Shown here: in pieces, positions 57,401-59,148 of the stretch | Position numbering within the stretch: position 1 is the first letter of the stretch | Layout: each line of letters begins with the position of its first letter | Source: Andrena cerasifolii | Taxonomy: Eukaryota > Arthropoda > Insecta > Hymenoptera > Andrenidae | Direction of reading: 5' to 3' | Assembly (NCBI RefSeq): GCF_050908995.1 | Contig: NC_135121.1 | Coordinates: 3,100,001 to 3,164,000, forward strand | DNA length: 64,000 nucleotides | The notes under the pieces: generated by a model | What the model saw: only the letters and a program-made list of their open reading frames with translations | Databases searched by the model: none | Told to the model about the DNA's origin: nothing | Made by a program: the position numbers and the translations under genes

Positions 57401-58348
57401 TATCATACCATTTAATTATTCAGCATTATTATTTGAATGTTCGTACATGTCACACAAGTCTCTAACATGTGCAGCTTGCTGCACGTATAACTTACGAGTG
57501 TTACACTGTCAATCAAACTCGCGAACAAACTCGGAAGCATGTACTGTCACACAGGATTGTATTTGGAATTGCCTATCTCTGCATGTATGATCAGCTGAGT
57601 GTATAACAGCCATTAATTAACACTCGATAGATTACACAATTTTTTGTACATGATTTTTTAAAGAATAACATACTATTGCGAGCTGGAAAGAAGTCGGACT
57701 ACCCAAAAGTTGAAATGTCACAGGGGCAAGGGGAATCTTCCGCTCGCTCCACCCTATCCCCTCCAAGAAATCCTACTTTTAGGTTCATAAGGGGCATCCG
57801 GACGCCGATACATGTTGCATGAAACGTTGATACATCCTTATGATACAGGTTTCATGAAACTGGCATCTTGCTCCCCAGCCAGGAGGGTGAGCAAGATGCA
57901 AGATTCATGTATCAATGTTTCACTGCAACATGCATCAGCGTCTGGAGACCCCTTTAGCGGCTGTCCATATCCGCAGGTTGTCGGATTATTTAGTTTCGTT
58001 CGCATTGTGCGTTACGCGGCTGACTTTGTTGTGAGGGATTGAGTGGAGTGAGCGGACTATTCCCCTTGCCCCTGTGACATTTCAGCTTGTGGGTAGTCCG
58101 ACTTGCTTCCAGCTCGAAATAGTAATTGTGCCGTTCAAATCCAGAGTAAGGTCAAATTTTATAAAAATATACAAATTGCAAACATCACGAATTTAAATTA
58201 ATTTTTGCAAAATACTTTAACAGAGGCAGATGTTGTAGAAGAACCGTCGCTACCAAATTGTAATTATGATACAATGTCCTACGACTACAAAGGTACTCAG
58301 TGGACAACAATTAATGAAATCCCTTGTATTCCATGGATATCAAAAGAG
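267..58348 (+). CDS. Kringle / FA-domain modular protein gene, partial (8 exons in window)
   Basis: Spliced gene model built from eight exons listed separately. The order in the window is kringle second half, FA domain 1 (three exons), FA domain 2 (three exons), kringle first half. Every junction has consensus-like AG and GT borders and the codon phases agree at all seven splices (1, 0, 0, 1, 0, 2, 1). Kringles are six-cysteine extracellular binding modules. The FA domain (Methyltransf_FA, named after farnesoic acid O-methyltransferase) is usually a short beta-rich ligand-binding-like domain, and methyltransferase activity should not be assumed. The product is probably secreted or membrane-anchored, but the 5' end with any signal peptide and the 3' end lie outside the window. 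Introns are 4.6, 2.1, 3.9, 24.0, 3.3, 0.07 and 18.9 kb. All modules are in symmetric phase 1-1, which favours module duplication. I do not recognise a named gene. The alternative is two adjacent paralogous genes, but nothing between the exons suggests a gene end. Confidence 0.8.
705..989 (-). mobile_element. piggyBac-like transposase C-terminal fragment
   Basis: On the minus strand the frame contains QMKEDIVRGLLEEH and then TPKKKYQTKRC followed by ETRYCC. This is the end of the DDE domain and the start of the cysteine-rich C-terminal finger of piggyBac transposases. It stops inside the finger. The rest of the transposase is not adjacent. Two other piggyBac C-termini lie at 22.6 and 24.0 kb. 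Confidence 0.5.
1441..1500. repeat. (CA)n-type microsatellite, imperfect
   Basis: Alternating CA/TA/CG dinucleotides over about 60 bp. The apparent ORFs across it are low-complexity artefacts. Confidence 0.85.
2130..2216. repeat. 29-bp minisatellite, three units
   Basis: Units at 2130-2158, 2159-2187 and 2188-2216. The first two are identical and begin CACGGCGTTGCCAGATAGG. The third is diverged. The flanks contain an inverted pair of TGTCCACTTG near 1873 and 1925. Confidence 0.8.
4447..4810 (+). repeat. Dispersed repeat, copy 1 (copy 2 at 10843-11160)
   Basis: Shares long stretches in the same orientation with 10843-11160, including ATTTTCGGATCGAAACA-like and CACATTGTC(A/G)AGGCACAGC segments. 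It shows no coding potential and has no family name I recognise. Confidence 0.7.
4986..5101 (+). CDS. Exon: FA domain 1, first part
   Basis: Acceptor ATTTTCCAG and donor AAG|GTATGT. The exon enters in phase 1, so that the last base of exon 267-435 plus AT gives Asp. It begins DCLIFAKNVSSYSVITKLNG and continues NISFWIKLWNPNDEKK. It aligns by eye with the start of FA domain 2 at 35561, which has the same DC/YC start, the same phase and a phase-0 end. The FWIKL strand precedes the family's 'AHI-L' strand, encoded by the next exon. Confidence 0.7.
5304..5741 (+). repeat. Long terminal repeat of a Ty3/gypsy-like element (5' LTR)
   Basis: Begins TGTCACGA and ends GCCACA (TG...CA). It contains a TATA-like GTATAAAAT at about 5411 and an AATAAA signal at about 5678. 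It is followed after a few bases by TGGTGACCCCAACTTG, a typical insect LTR-element primer-binding site, and then by a gag-like ORF. No matching 3' LTR is seen in the window. Confidence 0.6.
5842..6228 (+). mobile_element. LTR retrotransposon gag remnant (5' part)
   Basis: A start at 5842 opens a short frame that ends at a stop near 5990. The next frame reads LRKVQLPPFLKDRPDIWFF followed by MIEAEFQ, the conserved 'LPPFW..D...WF...E..F' start of insect gypsy-type Gag. It breaks off after about 80 residues, and no protease, RT or integrase follows. It is a truncated, frameshifted relic. Confidence 0.6.
6297..6430 (+). repeat. Dispersed repeat with an empty insertion site (paralogue of 56460-56760)
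   Basis: Contains GCTAGCCCGTTATGGTAGC and CTTGACAACGGAAGGCACGC. The same text at 56.5-56.75 kb is interrupted by a MITE. The octamer CGTTATGG at 6356-6363 is the unoccupied target. Confidence 0.75.
6601..6842 (+). repeat. Dispersed repeat, copy 1 (copy 2 at 18174-18456)
   Basis: Shares CGAGCATCGACACATCGCG and AGTAGACAAACATTC and surrounding sequence with 18174-18456, same orientation. It may be the 5' untranslated part of a DNA transposon, but no transposase frame follows either copy. Confidence 0.7.
7248..7379 (+). CDS. Exon: FA domain 1, middle part
   Basis: Acceptor TTACTTGCAG, donor GAT|GTTAGT, phase 0 at both ends, 44 codons. It reads GEARILLSLLPVPASAEKI and then VELMFSNFGSGQTFPTHD. 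The 'ARILLS' strand and the 'ELMFSNFGSGQT' strand occupy the places of the 'AHI.LS' and 'YEIVIGGWGNTKS' segments that define FA domains. No other ORF in the neighbourhood competes for this stretch. Confidence 0.7.
8200..8269. repeat. Perfect 31-bp inverted repeat (hairpin)
   Basis: The arms at 8200-8230 and 8239-8269 are exact reverse complements, with an 8-nt AT loop between. The left arm begins AGGTATGTAAGTATTTGCGG. No flanking duplication is evident. Confidence 0.95.
8400..9250 (-). mobile_element. Non-LTR retrotransposon ORF1 (Gag-like) remnant
   Basis: The minus strand has a Pro/Ser/Thr-rich stretch followed by KPPTPVIYFKLRV. After a frame change comes FERELVSDFGKTFTIKHLGN and QFDEVDSFKKFK. 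This order resembles the 'PPP-I' plus PRE_C2HC-type segment of jockey/I-like ORF1 proteins. Frameshifts and stops are present, and no CCHC knuckles or RT follow. Confidence 0.45.
10843..11160 (+). repeat. Dispersed repeat, copy 2
   Basis: Diverged copy of 4447-4810 with indels. It ends about 150 bp before the FA exon at 11310. Confidence 0.7.
11310..11544 (+). CDS. Exon: FA domain 1, C-terminal part
   Basis: Acceptor TTACTTGCAG and donor ACGT|GTAAGT (strong). Enters in phase 0 and leaves in phase 1. It contains TGIWVTWAGGFISAGIDG, a close match to the FA-family segment of the type 'FWIRWYDGVISVGREG', followed by a strand ending GTDVLWGTAFC. The last base T joins AT of the next exon to give a Tyr codon before CEV. 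The 24-kb intron that follows carries the antisense P450 gene. Confidence 0.8.
12640..12818 (-). CDS. P450 exon 5 (C-terminus)
   Basis: Acceptor GCTTCCAG. The first two bases GT complete the glycine codon of the heme loop, giving CVGARFA. It continues NIQSKIGLITILRHHRVEV and ends LLKITKVAPMAS before the stop. The length and hydrophobic pattern match the terminal exon of CYP6 genes. Its match in phase with exon 4, 1.35 kb away, fixes the gene model. Confidence 0.88.
12640..21739 (-). CDS. Cytochrome P450, CYP6-family-like, complete five-exon gene
   Basis: A heme-thiolate monooxygenase anchored in the endoplasmic reticulum. CYP6 enzymes oxidise dietary toxins, insecticides or endogenous lipids, and the substrate cannot be read from the sequence. 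Five exons join in phase to give 504 residues plus stop, the usual length for the family. Visible marks are an N-terminal membrane anchor (LLLLTVYYYYTSTFHFW), C-helix WRPLR, I-helix AGFETSS, K-helix ETLR (split across exons 3 and 4), PERF, and the heme loop PFGDGPRNCVG with its cysteine. The gene lies wholly inside the 24-kb intron of the kringle/FA gene, on the opposite strand. Its own introns 1 and 4 are swollen by inverted-repeat elements. No stop or frameshift is seen in the exons. Bee and ant CYP6AS-type genes are the closest remembered relatives, but the subfamily is inference. Confidence 0.92.
12872..13031. mobile_element. Tc1/mariner-like MITE with TA duplication
   Basis: Begins CAGGGTGTCCCAGTAAT and ends ATTACTGAGCACCCTG, flanked by TA on both sides. 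About 160 bp, no coding capacity. It shares its right TA with the next element. Confidence 0.7.
13034..13427. mobile_element. Tc1/mariner-like fold-back MITE with about 100-bp TIRs
   Basis: Left arm begins CAGGGTGATTCTCCAGC. The right arm is its reverse complement and ends at 13427 before TA. The arms match over roughly 105 bp with a few differences, including the CCATGGCGAGGACA block. It lies in P450 intron 4. Confidence 0.85.
13486..14068. repeat. Fold-back repeat with about 200-bp arms
   Basis: Arms roughly 13486-13690 and 13872-14068 are inverted copies, sharing for example TTTGTCGCCATC, GTGTCGAAACA and GTCAAATTATTCTATGA. It is located between P450 exons 4 and 5. Confidence 0.85.
14165..14416 (-). 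CDS. P450 exon 4 (ExxR, PERF, heme loop)
   Basis: Acceptor TTTATACAG. The first two bases complete Glu of ETLR. It carries DIFDPERF and YLPFGDGPRNCVG, including the heme-ligating Cys. Donor TTG|GTATGT falls inside the Gly codon after CV. Confidence 0.95.
15078..15299 (-). CDS. P450 exon 3 (I-helix)
   Basis: Acceptor TATTTTGCAG and donor GAG|GTGCGT. It contains the oxygen-activation motif AGFETSS within FLFFVAGFETSSSTIGHTL, and ends EMKYLDKVFR followed by the first base of the ExxR glutamate codon. Confidence 0.93.
16011..16536 (-). CDS. P450 exon 2 (C- to H-helix region)
   Basis: Acceptor CTATTCACAG, phase 0. It begins VEPLSEHLFQIEADRWRPLR, so the C-helix Trp/Arg pair that contacts the heme propionate is present. 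It contains DVIGSCAFGIDTNAL, typical of CYP6. It ends in phase 1 at donor TTG|GTACAT. Confidence 0.92.
17461..17694. mobile_element. hAT-type MITE nested in the 16.7-19.0 kb element
   Basis: Palindromic, with ends CAGGGTTGACTAACTGG and CAGGCTTGACAAACTG (as complement). It is flanked by an 8-bp duplication, TCATAGAA left and TTATAGAA right (one mismatch). An eight-base target plus a CAG start is the hAT pattern. Confidence 0.8.
18174..18456 (+). repeat. Dispersed repeat, copy 2 (see 6601-6842)
   Basis: Same orientation and order as 6601-6842, about 80% alike by eye. Confidence 0.7.
19070..21350. repeat. Fold-back element interrupted by a second element
   Basis: The left arm (about 19070-19200 plus 20623-20660) is the inverted counterpart of about 21220-21350. 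Shared text includes ATTCTGAATAACTT/ATTCCGAATAACTT and TTTCGAGATAT. A TA-flanked element (19201-20622) splits the left arm. The same family occurs at 32640-33345. A 16-bp C run (20866-20881) lies inside. Confidence 0.7.
19201..20622. mobile_element. TA-flanked TIR element (full copy; partial copy at 33728)
   Basis: Left end CAGGGTCATCATTTAA and right end complementary to CAGTGTCATCATTTAA. TIRs are about 200 bp (CGCCTCACGCACGCATTCCAC). On the minus strand 19680-19868 is a frame beginning MRHYSGFYTQVAKNLSMQGY that recurs in the copy at 33728-34378. I do not recognise it, and it may be part of a transposase or a captured exon. Confidence 0.8.
21404..21739 (-). CDS. P450 exon 1 (start codon, membrane anchor)
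   Basis: Starts MLDYFQILCGTALLLLTVYY. The hydrophobic anchor is followed by a short basic/proline-containing hinge (KNRGIPAPQPSIIFGN). It ends NRGVDTFPK at donor AAG|GTACTT, phase 0, 112 codons. 'FANRG' is the usual B-helix lead-in of CYP6 proteins. No TATA box was assigned upstream. Confidence 0.9.
22592..22849 (-). mobile_element. piggyBac-like transposase C-terminal finger fragment
   Basis: The minus strand reads RCARCKTKKIRKKTRYYCKN, then CGVRLCVTPCFELYHT. This is the cysteine/histidine finger at the end of piggyBac transposases, with all its Cys present and the terminal CFELYHT. The DDE core is missing. The upstream frame is shifted and AT-rich. Confidence 0.75.
23101..23626 (+). mobile_element. 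Non-autonomous TIR element, copy 1 (copy 2 inverted at 54821-55362)
   Basis: TIRs begin TAAGGTCGAAGCCAGATATA at the left and CGACTTTA closes the right, with the inner TIR part GGCCGGTGA/TCACCGGGC. No transposase is present. A minus-strand frame (MELRGSSRVWWSNGNAARL..., with a hydrophobic stretch) is also present in copy 2, but this may only reflect nucleotide conservation. Confidence 0.8.
23880..24506 (+). mobile_element. piggyBac-like transposase 3' fragment and right end
   Basis: Frame: EIYEPIYVHDYNTYMGGVDR followed by KDQLLEPFLVERKK, the classic piggyBac stretch around the last catalytic Asp. It ends at a stop after LTNTVTRLAE. The C-terminal finger follows downstream (CVVCTKKGRKEDTRYCC, CFEIYHT). 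After it comes a right end reading GTCGTTGAGGGG before TTAA at 24503-24506. The N-terminal two-thirds is missing. Confidence 0.75.
25127..25620 (+). repeat. Array of ten covarying 33-nt RNA-like hairpins
   Basis: Ten units, each exactly 33 nt, begin at 25132, 25181, 25231, 25280, 25326, 25377, 25428, 25466, 25512 and 25582. Each has a 4-bp outer stem, an invariant ACGAA on the 5' side, a 6-bp inner stem, a five-base loop (usually GCGAA), and GAG (once GTG) on the 3' side before the outer stem closes. Outer stems differ between units but always pair (GCGG/CCGC, GAGG/CCTC, GTGA/TCAC, ACAG/CTGT, ACGG/CCGT, GTGG/CCAC, GCGA/TCGC). So do inner stems (CCTGAT, CCCGAT, CTCGAC, CCTGGT with their complements). 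Most units are followed by (T)AGG. The perfect 9-mer TGTTAGTAA flanks the array at 25118-25126 and 25621-25629. Function unknown. Confidence 0.9.
27025..28595. repeat. Fold-back element with about 480-bp arms
   Basis: Arms about 27025-27500 and 28108-28595 are inverted copies, e.g. CACCTGTCGATATCTCGAAA-like and TTCACCCGAAC. The AT-rich 600-bp centre has no recognisable ORF. Confidence 0.85.
29186..30680. repeat. Fold-back element with about 470-bp arms and a second palindrome inside
   Basis: Outer arms about 29186-29640 and 30230-30680 (GGTCGG(A/G)TGC, TTAACGGATCGTTATG-like). Between them 29783-30210 is itself an inverted repeat (GGGAAGATC..CGAACCCG). A third, diverged copy of the left arm stands at 34381-34950. 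Confidence 0.85.
30690..31135. repeat. Possible transposon end, AT-rich
   Basis: The right edge ends AGTAGAATAGCCCCTTAAG after AAATCGATTTTT, an end motif that recurs inverted near 39425 and in weaker form near 5153 and 28930. The 117-codon frame at 30721-31074 is AT-biased and unrecognised. Confidence 0.4.
32332..32589. mobile_element. Palindromic MITE with about 110-bp arms
   Basis: Arms begin CGCAATATA and share CGGAGCGGCCACTGAGTAGG and TTCTTTTAATTC. The ends extend into the flanking TATATTGCG, so the target duplication is unclear. Confidence 0.8.
32640..33345. repeat. Fold-back repeat, relative of 19070-21350
   Basis: Outer arms (about 32640-32775 and 33225-33345) share GTTCAGAATC and TTTTTGGATATG. 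Inner arms (about 32770-32880 and 32980-33090) share CGACGCAACGCATTCCACTT. Confidence 0.8.
33728..34378 (+). mobile_element. Truncated copy of the 19201-20622 element
   Basis: Starts TA|CAGGGTCATC and follows the left half of 19201-20622 to its middle, including the minus-strand frame MRHYSGFYTQMAKNLSMQGY. It is cut off where the fold-back repeat copy at 34381 begins. Confidence 0.8.
34381..34950 (+). repeat. Left-half copy of the 29186 fold-back element
   Basis: Follows 29195-29770 in the same orientation, including CATTTTTCTATTTACAGTTT and GTTTTTCAACGTTCG. It lacks the right arm. Confidence 0.85.
34975..35200. repeat. Tandem duplication, about 115-bp period, two units
   Basis: The unit containing CTTTCAGATAATTTGTCAAT and a Cys/Ser-neutral AT-rich tail appears twice, with small indels. 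Confidence 0.75.
35561..35718 (+). CDS. Exon: FA domain 2, first part
   Basis: Acceptor TTTGTTTTCAG, donor ACG|GTAAAT. Starts in phase 1 and ends in phase 0, the same as the first exon of FA domain 1. It contains VRFYVRASQNVHIRLYQSPA, which matches the FA-family strand of the type 'F.V+A..DAHI.L'. The sequence after the donor runs into stops within about 35 codons, as expected for intron. Confidence 0.85.
35950..36985 (+). mobile_element. Non-LTR retrotransposon RT C-terminal fragment with 3' UTR
   Basis: The frame 36092-36709 (preceded in another frame by GVERVTPSYMVREEVQRE) is very Glu/Lys/Gly/Trp rich. It carries the Cys-His tail region KVARFRLGNEMRGRRYWEE, then ICRVCRGGEETWEHNWEFC, as in the C-terminus of ant non-LTR polymerases. 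A short duplication of GGGGGTTTGAAAGG causes a frame change near 36105. The 3' UTR has 10-bp TAAGATAGGT repeats (36838-36900) and ends near an AATAAAG at 36965. 5' truncated and strongly G-rich. Confidence 0.7.
36838..36900 (+). repeat. 10-bp tandem repeats (TAAGATAGGT)
   Basis: About six decaying units in the 3' UTR of the non-LTR fragment. They may mark its 3' end. Confidence 0.85.
37290..37415 (+). pseudogene. 5S rRNA-like pseudogene
   Basis: The core reads ACACCGGTTCTCGTTCGATC, then ACCAAAGTTAAGCATCGT and GGATGGGTGACCG, matching the conserved centre of animal 5S rRNA including the internal promoter region. The ends (GCCAGCGGCAG... and ...GCTGTTGGC) also resemble the 5S termini, but the total is about 126 bp rather than 119-120, with several substitutions in the helices. 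It could be a degraded 5S copy or the head of a 5S-derived SINE. Confidence 0.75.
37907..38971. mobile_element. TA-flanked element with about 440-bp TIRs
   Basis: Ends CAGGGTGTCCCACTAAGGAG and its complement, with TA on both sides. Arms 37907-38350 and 38533-38971 are nearly identical for the outer 320 bp and diverge inward (CCTGCCAAAGGTCTACG). The 180-bp centre has no gene. Tc1/mariner-like by end and target. Confidence 0.9.
39024..39151 (+). CDS. Exon: FA domain 2, middle part
   Basis: Acceptor AATTATAG, donor TATTAG|GTTTGT. The exon enters in phase 0 and leaves in phase 2 with an open frame of 42 codons. It begins VTIGKHITTLTYQESND and continues LREIPSKGSLNFWSWNEYSI. The 'VTIG' strand followed by an 'NFW' strand is the order seen in the centre of FA domains. 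Confidence 0.75.
39217..39371 (+). CDS. Exon: FA domain 2, C-terminal part
   Basis: Follows a 65-bp intron. Acceptor CTCTGCAG, donor GGAG|GTAATG. The two bases carried from the previous exon plus T give Ser, after which the frame reads IFGEHLRLFSQKIRGAIEM and ends IAHWTLFCPPG. The final W-x-x-FC strand matches the WGTAFC end of FA domain 1. It ends in phase 1, which matches the kringle exon at 58224. Confidence 0.75.
40803..40853 (+). repeat. 17-bp tandem repeat, three units
   Basis: Units begin TACCGAAAC/TACCGAAAA at 40803, 40820 and 40837. Confidence 0.8.
41890..43309 (-). mobile_element. hAT transposase gene, ZBED-like, broken
   Basis: Minus strand, in order: a BED finger (SSVWKWFSKS, then CLECKKTFKT), a frameshift at about 43150, a segment with LTDRIARMVISDCQPLSIIQ, then TTDSWMTWATENYLSLTVHY with VYFVTDNAANM (the RNase-H-like hAT core), and DVETRWNSQFDML. 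Small introns with good GT/AG borders separate the blocks (42303-42383 and about 42695-42807). The C-terminal dimerisation region is absent below 41890, where a further donor-like ACT|GTATGT appears. It abuts the end of the gypsy pol relic at 43310. Confidence 0.8.
43310..45785 (-). mobile_element. Ty3/gypsy pol relic: RT, RNase H, integrase
   Basis: Minus strand. RT N-terminal part (PWSRPIHMILKKDGTSRIAG, SSLDLY), then FLGMVNFYRLNIP, RNase H (ITTDASDVAMGAVLEQK, FKILTDHKPL), integrase zinc finger (CIACQQSK) and core (TTDQGAQFE, YHPASNGIIERWHRVLK), ending in a GPY-type tail (RPYAGPYKI). At least four frame changes or stops are present. The RT palm between FQRY and EEEHAEHLR is shortened, so the usual YxDD catalytic strand is missing. 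gag and LTRs are not visible. Confidence 0.85.
45842..46075 (+). repeat. Two tandem units of about 115 bp (GATTACGAATCTGAAGTC family)
   Basis: Both units start near GTCGCT(G/A)ATTACGAAT and include AAACTTGGTA(C/T)CCTGGAG. A third start is seen at 46068. A related start (CACTGATCACGTATCTGAAG) lies at 53268, so the family flanks the 46-53 kb block on both sides in the same orientation. Confidence 0.7.
46066..46757 (-). pseudogene. Polinton/adintovirus-like PLA2 and basic core protein, broken
   Basis: The minus frame carries a parvovirus-type phospholipase A2 domain: the calcium-loop motif YQFCGPGT and the catalytic CREHDIAY. Upstream is a lysine run. After two in-frame stops (near 46482 and 46450) it continues with FGEKVAAIEVWATMKAK, a basic segment, then a hydrophobic Gly/Ala/Leu-rich stretch (FLPFLLPALSAI) and LRHNRAMEGRGMYL. 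This resembles the adenovirus pX-like core protein of midsize dsDNA viruses/Polintons. The two proteins are probably separate in intact relatives, and here they share one frame. Confidence 0.6.
46880..47523 (+). pseudogene. Polinton/adintovirus-like packaging ATPase (FtsK/HerA type), broken
   Basis: The first frame has the P-loop CGLSGCGKTNAL (Walker A). After a frameshift and apparent small deletion at about 47020 the second frame continues with NVYVYSKSLRQPKY and SIFVFDDVACDQQ (Walker B) and YFSMGRHASVNCFYLCQSYA, then runs to a stop at 47524. This is the order of A32-like genome-packaging ATPases. The preceding minus-strand PLA2/core gene is divergent from it. Confidence 0.7.
47558..48428 (+). 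pseudogene. Asp-rich protein of the same virus-like element, broken
   Basis: The frame from 47558 has a Gln-rich and basic N-terminus (KRRRRQQPRDFETKKKI). An in-frame TAA at about 47891 interrupts it. The same frame resumes with a run of about ten Asp codons (near 48000) and ends in IGENDDLSMKGSYT. A frameshift near 48310 puts the tail GLYELLSMRIPNDRVYTNAD in another frame. Proteins with this GLYELL tail are common in hymenopteran genomes and probably belong to Polinton-like elements. Function unknown. Confidence 0.55.
48430..48948 (-). pseudogene. Viral-type DNA polymerase B N-terminal fragment (putative)
   Basis: The minus frame contains APKVVWEELETAFEKRLFTG and AVINVGSADPGRFFQNARR. I associate this with the N-terminus of protein-primed PolB ORFs in hymenopteran Polinton-like elements. 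No exonuclease or polymerase motifs follow. The frame stops where the convergent Asp-rich gene ends, so at least 80% of a polymerase would be missing. Confidence 0.45.
49530..49985 (-). mobile_element. hAT-like transposase fragments (BED-type N-terminus and C-terminal piece)
   Basis: Minus strand: KAWLNGPQFQLWLEETEDPH, then KCMVCVKILTEAKYLLKNHA and NSTKH, a zinc-finger N-terminus. A stop at 49698 follows. In another frame come DEWRSVACFSADN and LRALDVAQFWSS, resembling the region before the hAT dimerisation domain. The catalytic middle is deleted. Confidence 0.5.
50240..52019 (-). mobile_element. Non-LTR retrotransposon 5' segment and ORF1 remnant (R1-like)
   Basis: The minus strand begins GGTCTCTGTCCCTGGGAGC directly after a poly(A) tract. 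It runs through about 770 bp of GC-rich leader and reaches Ser/Ala/Glu-rich ORF1-like sequence and VEIKSTEDVQRLLELQQKMA near 50600. Several frames are broken. The RT part is absent. It is the third segment of a head-to-tail series. Confidence 0.5.
52020..52284 (-). mobile_element. Non-LTR retrotransposon 3' end, short copy
   Basis: The minus strand starts GGTCTCTGCCCC, ends in an ORF tail PHPRTSTVEF, a 3' UTR (GTTAGGGATTTCTCCACG) and an 11-base poly(A) (52020-52030 on plus as T). About 190 bp match the neighbouring copy. Confidence 0.7.
52285..53215 (-). mobile_element. Non-LTR retrotransposon 3' end, longer copy
   Basis: The minus strand starts GGTCTCTGCCCCC near 53215, has about 700 bp of Arg/Gly-rich broken coding sequence ending PRPRKTTVEF, then the same 3' UTR and a 22-base poly(A) (52285-52306). 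Very GC-rich compared with the rest of the window. Confidence 0.65.
53372..54100. mobile_element. TA-flanked TIR element, about 170-bp arms
   Basis: Ends GGGGTTCTTTGG and complement. Arms about 53372-53535 and 53935-54100 share CAGATTTTCAAAATT and CGGGGCATGTAA-type blocks. AT-rich centre, no transposase. Confidence 0.8.
54305..54570. mobile_element. hAT-type MITE, 266 bp, intact 8-bp duplication
   Basis: Ends CAGGCTTGGGAATTAAGTGA and its exact complement, flanked by TCCTAAGT on both sides (54297-54304 and 54571-54578). TIRs are about 45 bp. A GGCCGC palindrome lies in the centre. A further solo piece of the end occurs near 54697. Confidence 0.92.
54821..55362 (-). mobile_element. Non-autonomous TIR element, copy 2
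   Basis: Same ends (TAAGGTCGAAGCCAGATATA) and interior as 23101-23626 but in opposite orientation, about 90% alike by eye. Terminal duplication is unclear. Confidence 0.8.
56529..56691. mobile_element. hAT-type MITE, 163 bp, with empty-site paralogue
   Basis: Palindromic; ends CAGAGTTAGGAGCGATGGGG and near-complement. The 8-bp target is CGTCATGG left and CGTTATGG right. The uninterrupted paralogue at 6356-6363 reads CGTTATGG in the same context. Confidence 0.92.
57671..58124. mobile_element. Palindromic MITE with nested inner palindromes
   Basis: Outer arms share AAATGTCACAGGGGCAAGGG and GTCGGACTACCCA. Inner arms share CATCTTGCTC and ATGTATCAA/TTGATACAT. It lies 100 bp upstream of the kringle exon at 58224. 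Confidence 0.85.
58224..58348 (+). CDS. Exon: N-terminal half of the next kringle domain
   Basis: Acceptor CTTTAACAG, donor GAG|GTAAGA. The previous exon's single G plus AG gives Glu, after which the frame is open. It contains CNYDTMSYDYKGTQWTT and IPCIPWIS, i.e. kringle cysteines 1 and 2 with the Y-x-G-T and C-x-x-W hallmarks. It ends in phase 0, exactly what a second-half exon like 267-435 needs. That second half is not visible in 58349-64000 and should lie downstream. Confidence 0.8.
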
Positions 58349-59148
58349 GTAAGAATTAATACAAAATCGACATTTGAACGTTTAACATTTTAAATAGTTA
58401 CAAGTTCTTAAAGAGGGTGTAATAATTCAGTTATAAGTTATTGTTTTTATCAACTAAAAGTGTTTAAAATACAGAAGAAACAATGTTATACAAGGTGAGG
58501 TGGAAGTTCTAAACAAAATTTAGAAATATATATTACACCCCAAACTAAATATGATTAACTATGATTCGTAAAACTGTTTGGTTTTGAAGTATGCAGTTGC
58601 CCGGGGGTTACGTACGGAACGTAAATTTTTTTTTGGACGGGGTATGCATCAACAACGCCCAGCGTTATGGGAAATCCCTCGTTGATCGTACTCCCGCCTA
58701 GTAGTTAATAATAATTTAGTAAAACAGAACCCTTTCTTTGGAGCGTCGTCATCTCGACATGTTGCCGCCCCGCGATAAGAATAAGGTGGTGCTGATGCAG
58801 CGGCGTTCTCACCAGAAAGTCGCGCTCGAAAAGACCCAGTGCTTCTCTTGCTGTGCCGAATCCGCTCTGTGTAAGCGGCGGGGGTACGTTTCAACAATGC
58901 CTTGCAGCATTGTGAGAGAACCCTCGTTGAGAACACCTCTGACCGTCGCATTAAACGTTGTAACATAATCAGTAACGGCTACATCAGGAATGCGCAAACT
59001 GGGTTGCTTCTTGGAAGATTGACGGAATTGTATACTCTAAATCCAGTGCAGGAGACTGCGTCTTCCCACGGTCTTGTCGCGAATTATTAACTAATTGGGA
59101 ATTGTTTTATTAAATTTAGACACCTAACACAATTTCTGATAATCTAAG

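Larger units (their letters stand above)
39372..58223 (+). other. 18.9-kb intron filled with mobile DNA
   Basis: Elements are listed separately. Unassigned stretches: 39480-40800 (several 60-120-codon frames, none recognised), 40930-41880 (contains a GTTTGTCTGTCACC... and CGGGTGAAGCCGAG...CTAGT text typical of dispersed insect repeats), 48950-49530, 54580-54820, 55370-56460 and 56760-57670. Confidence 0.5.
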
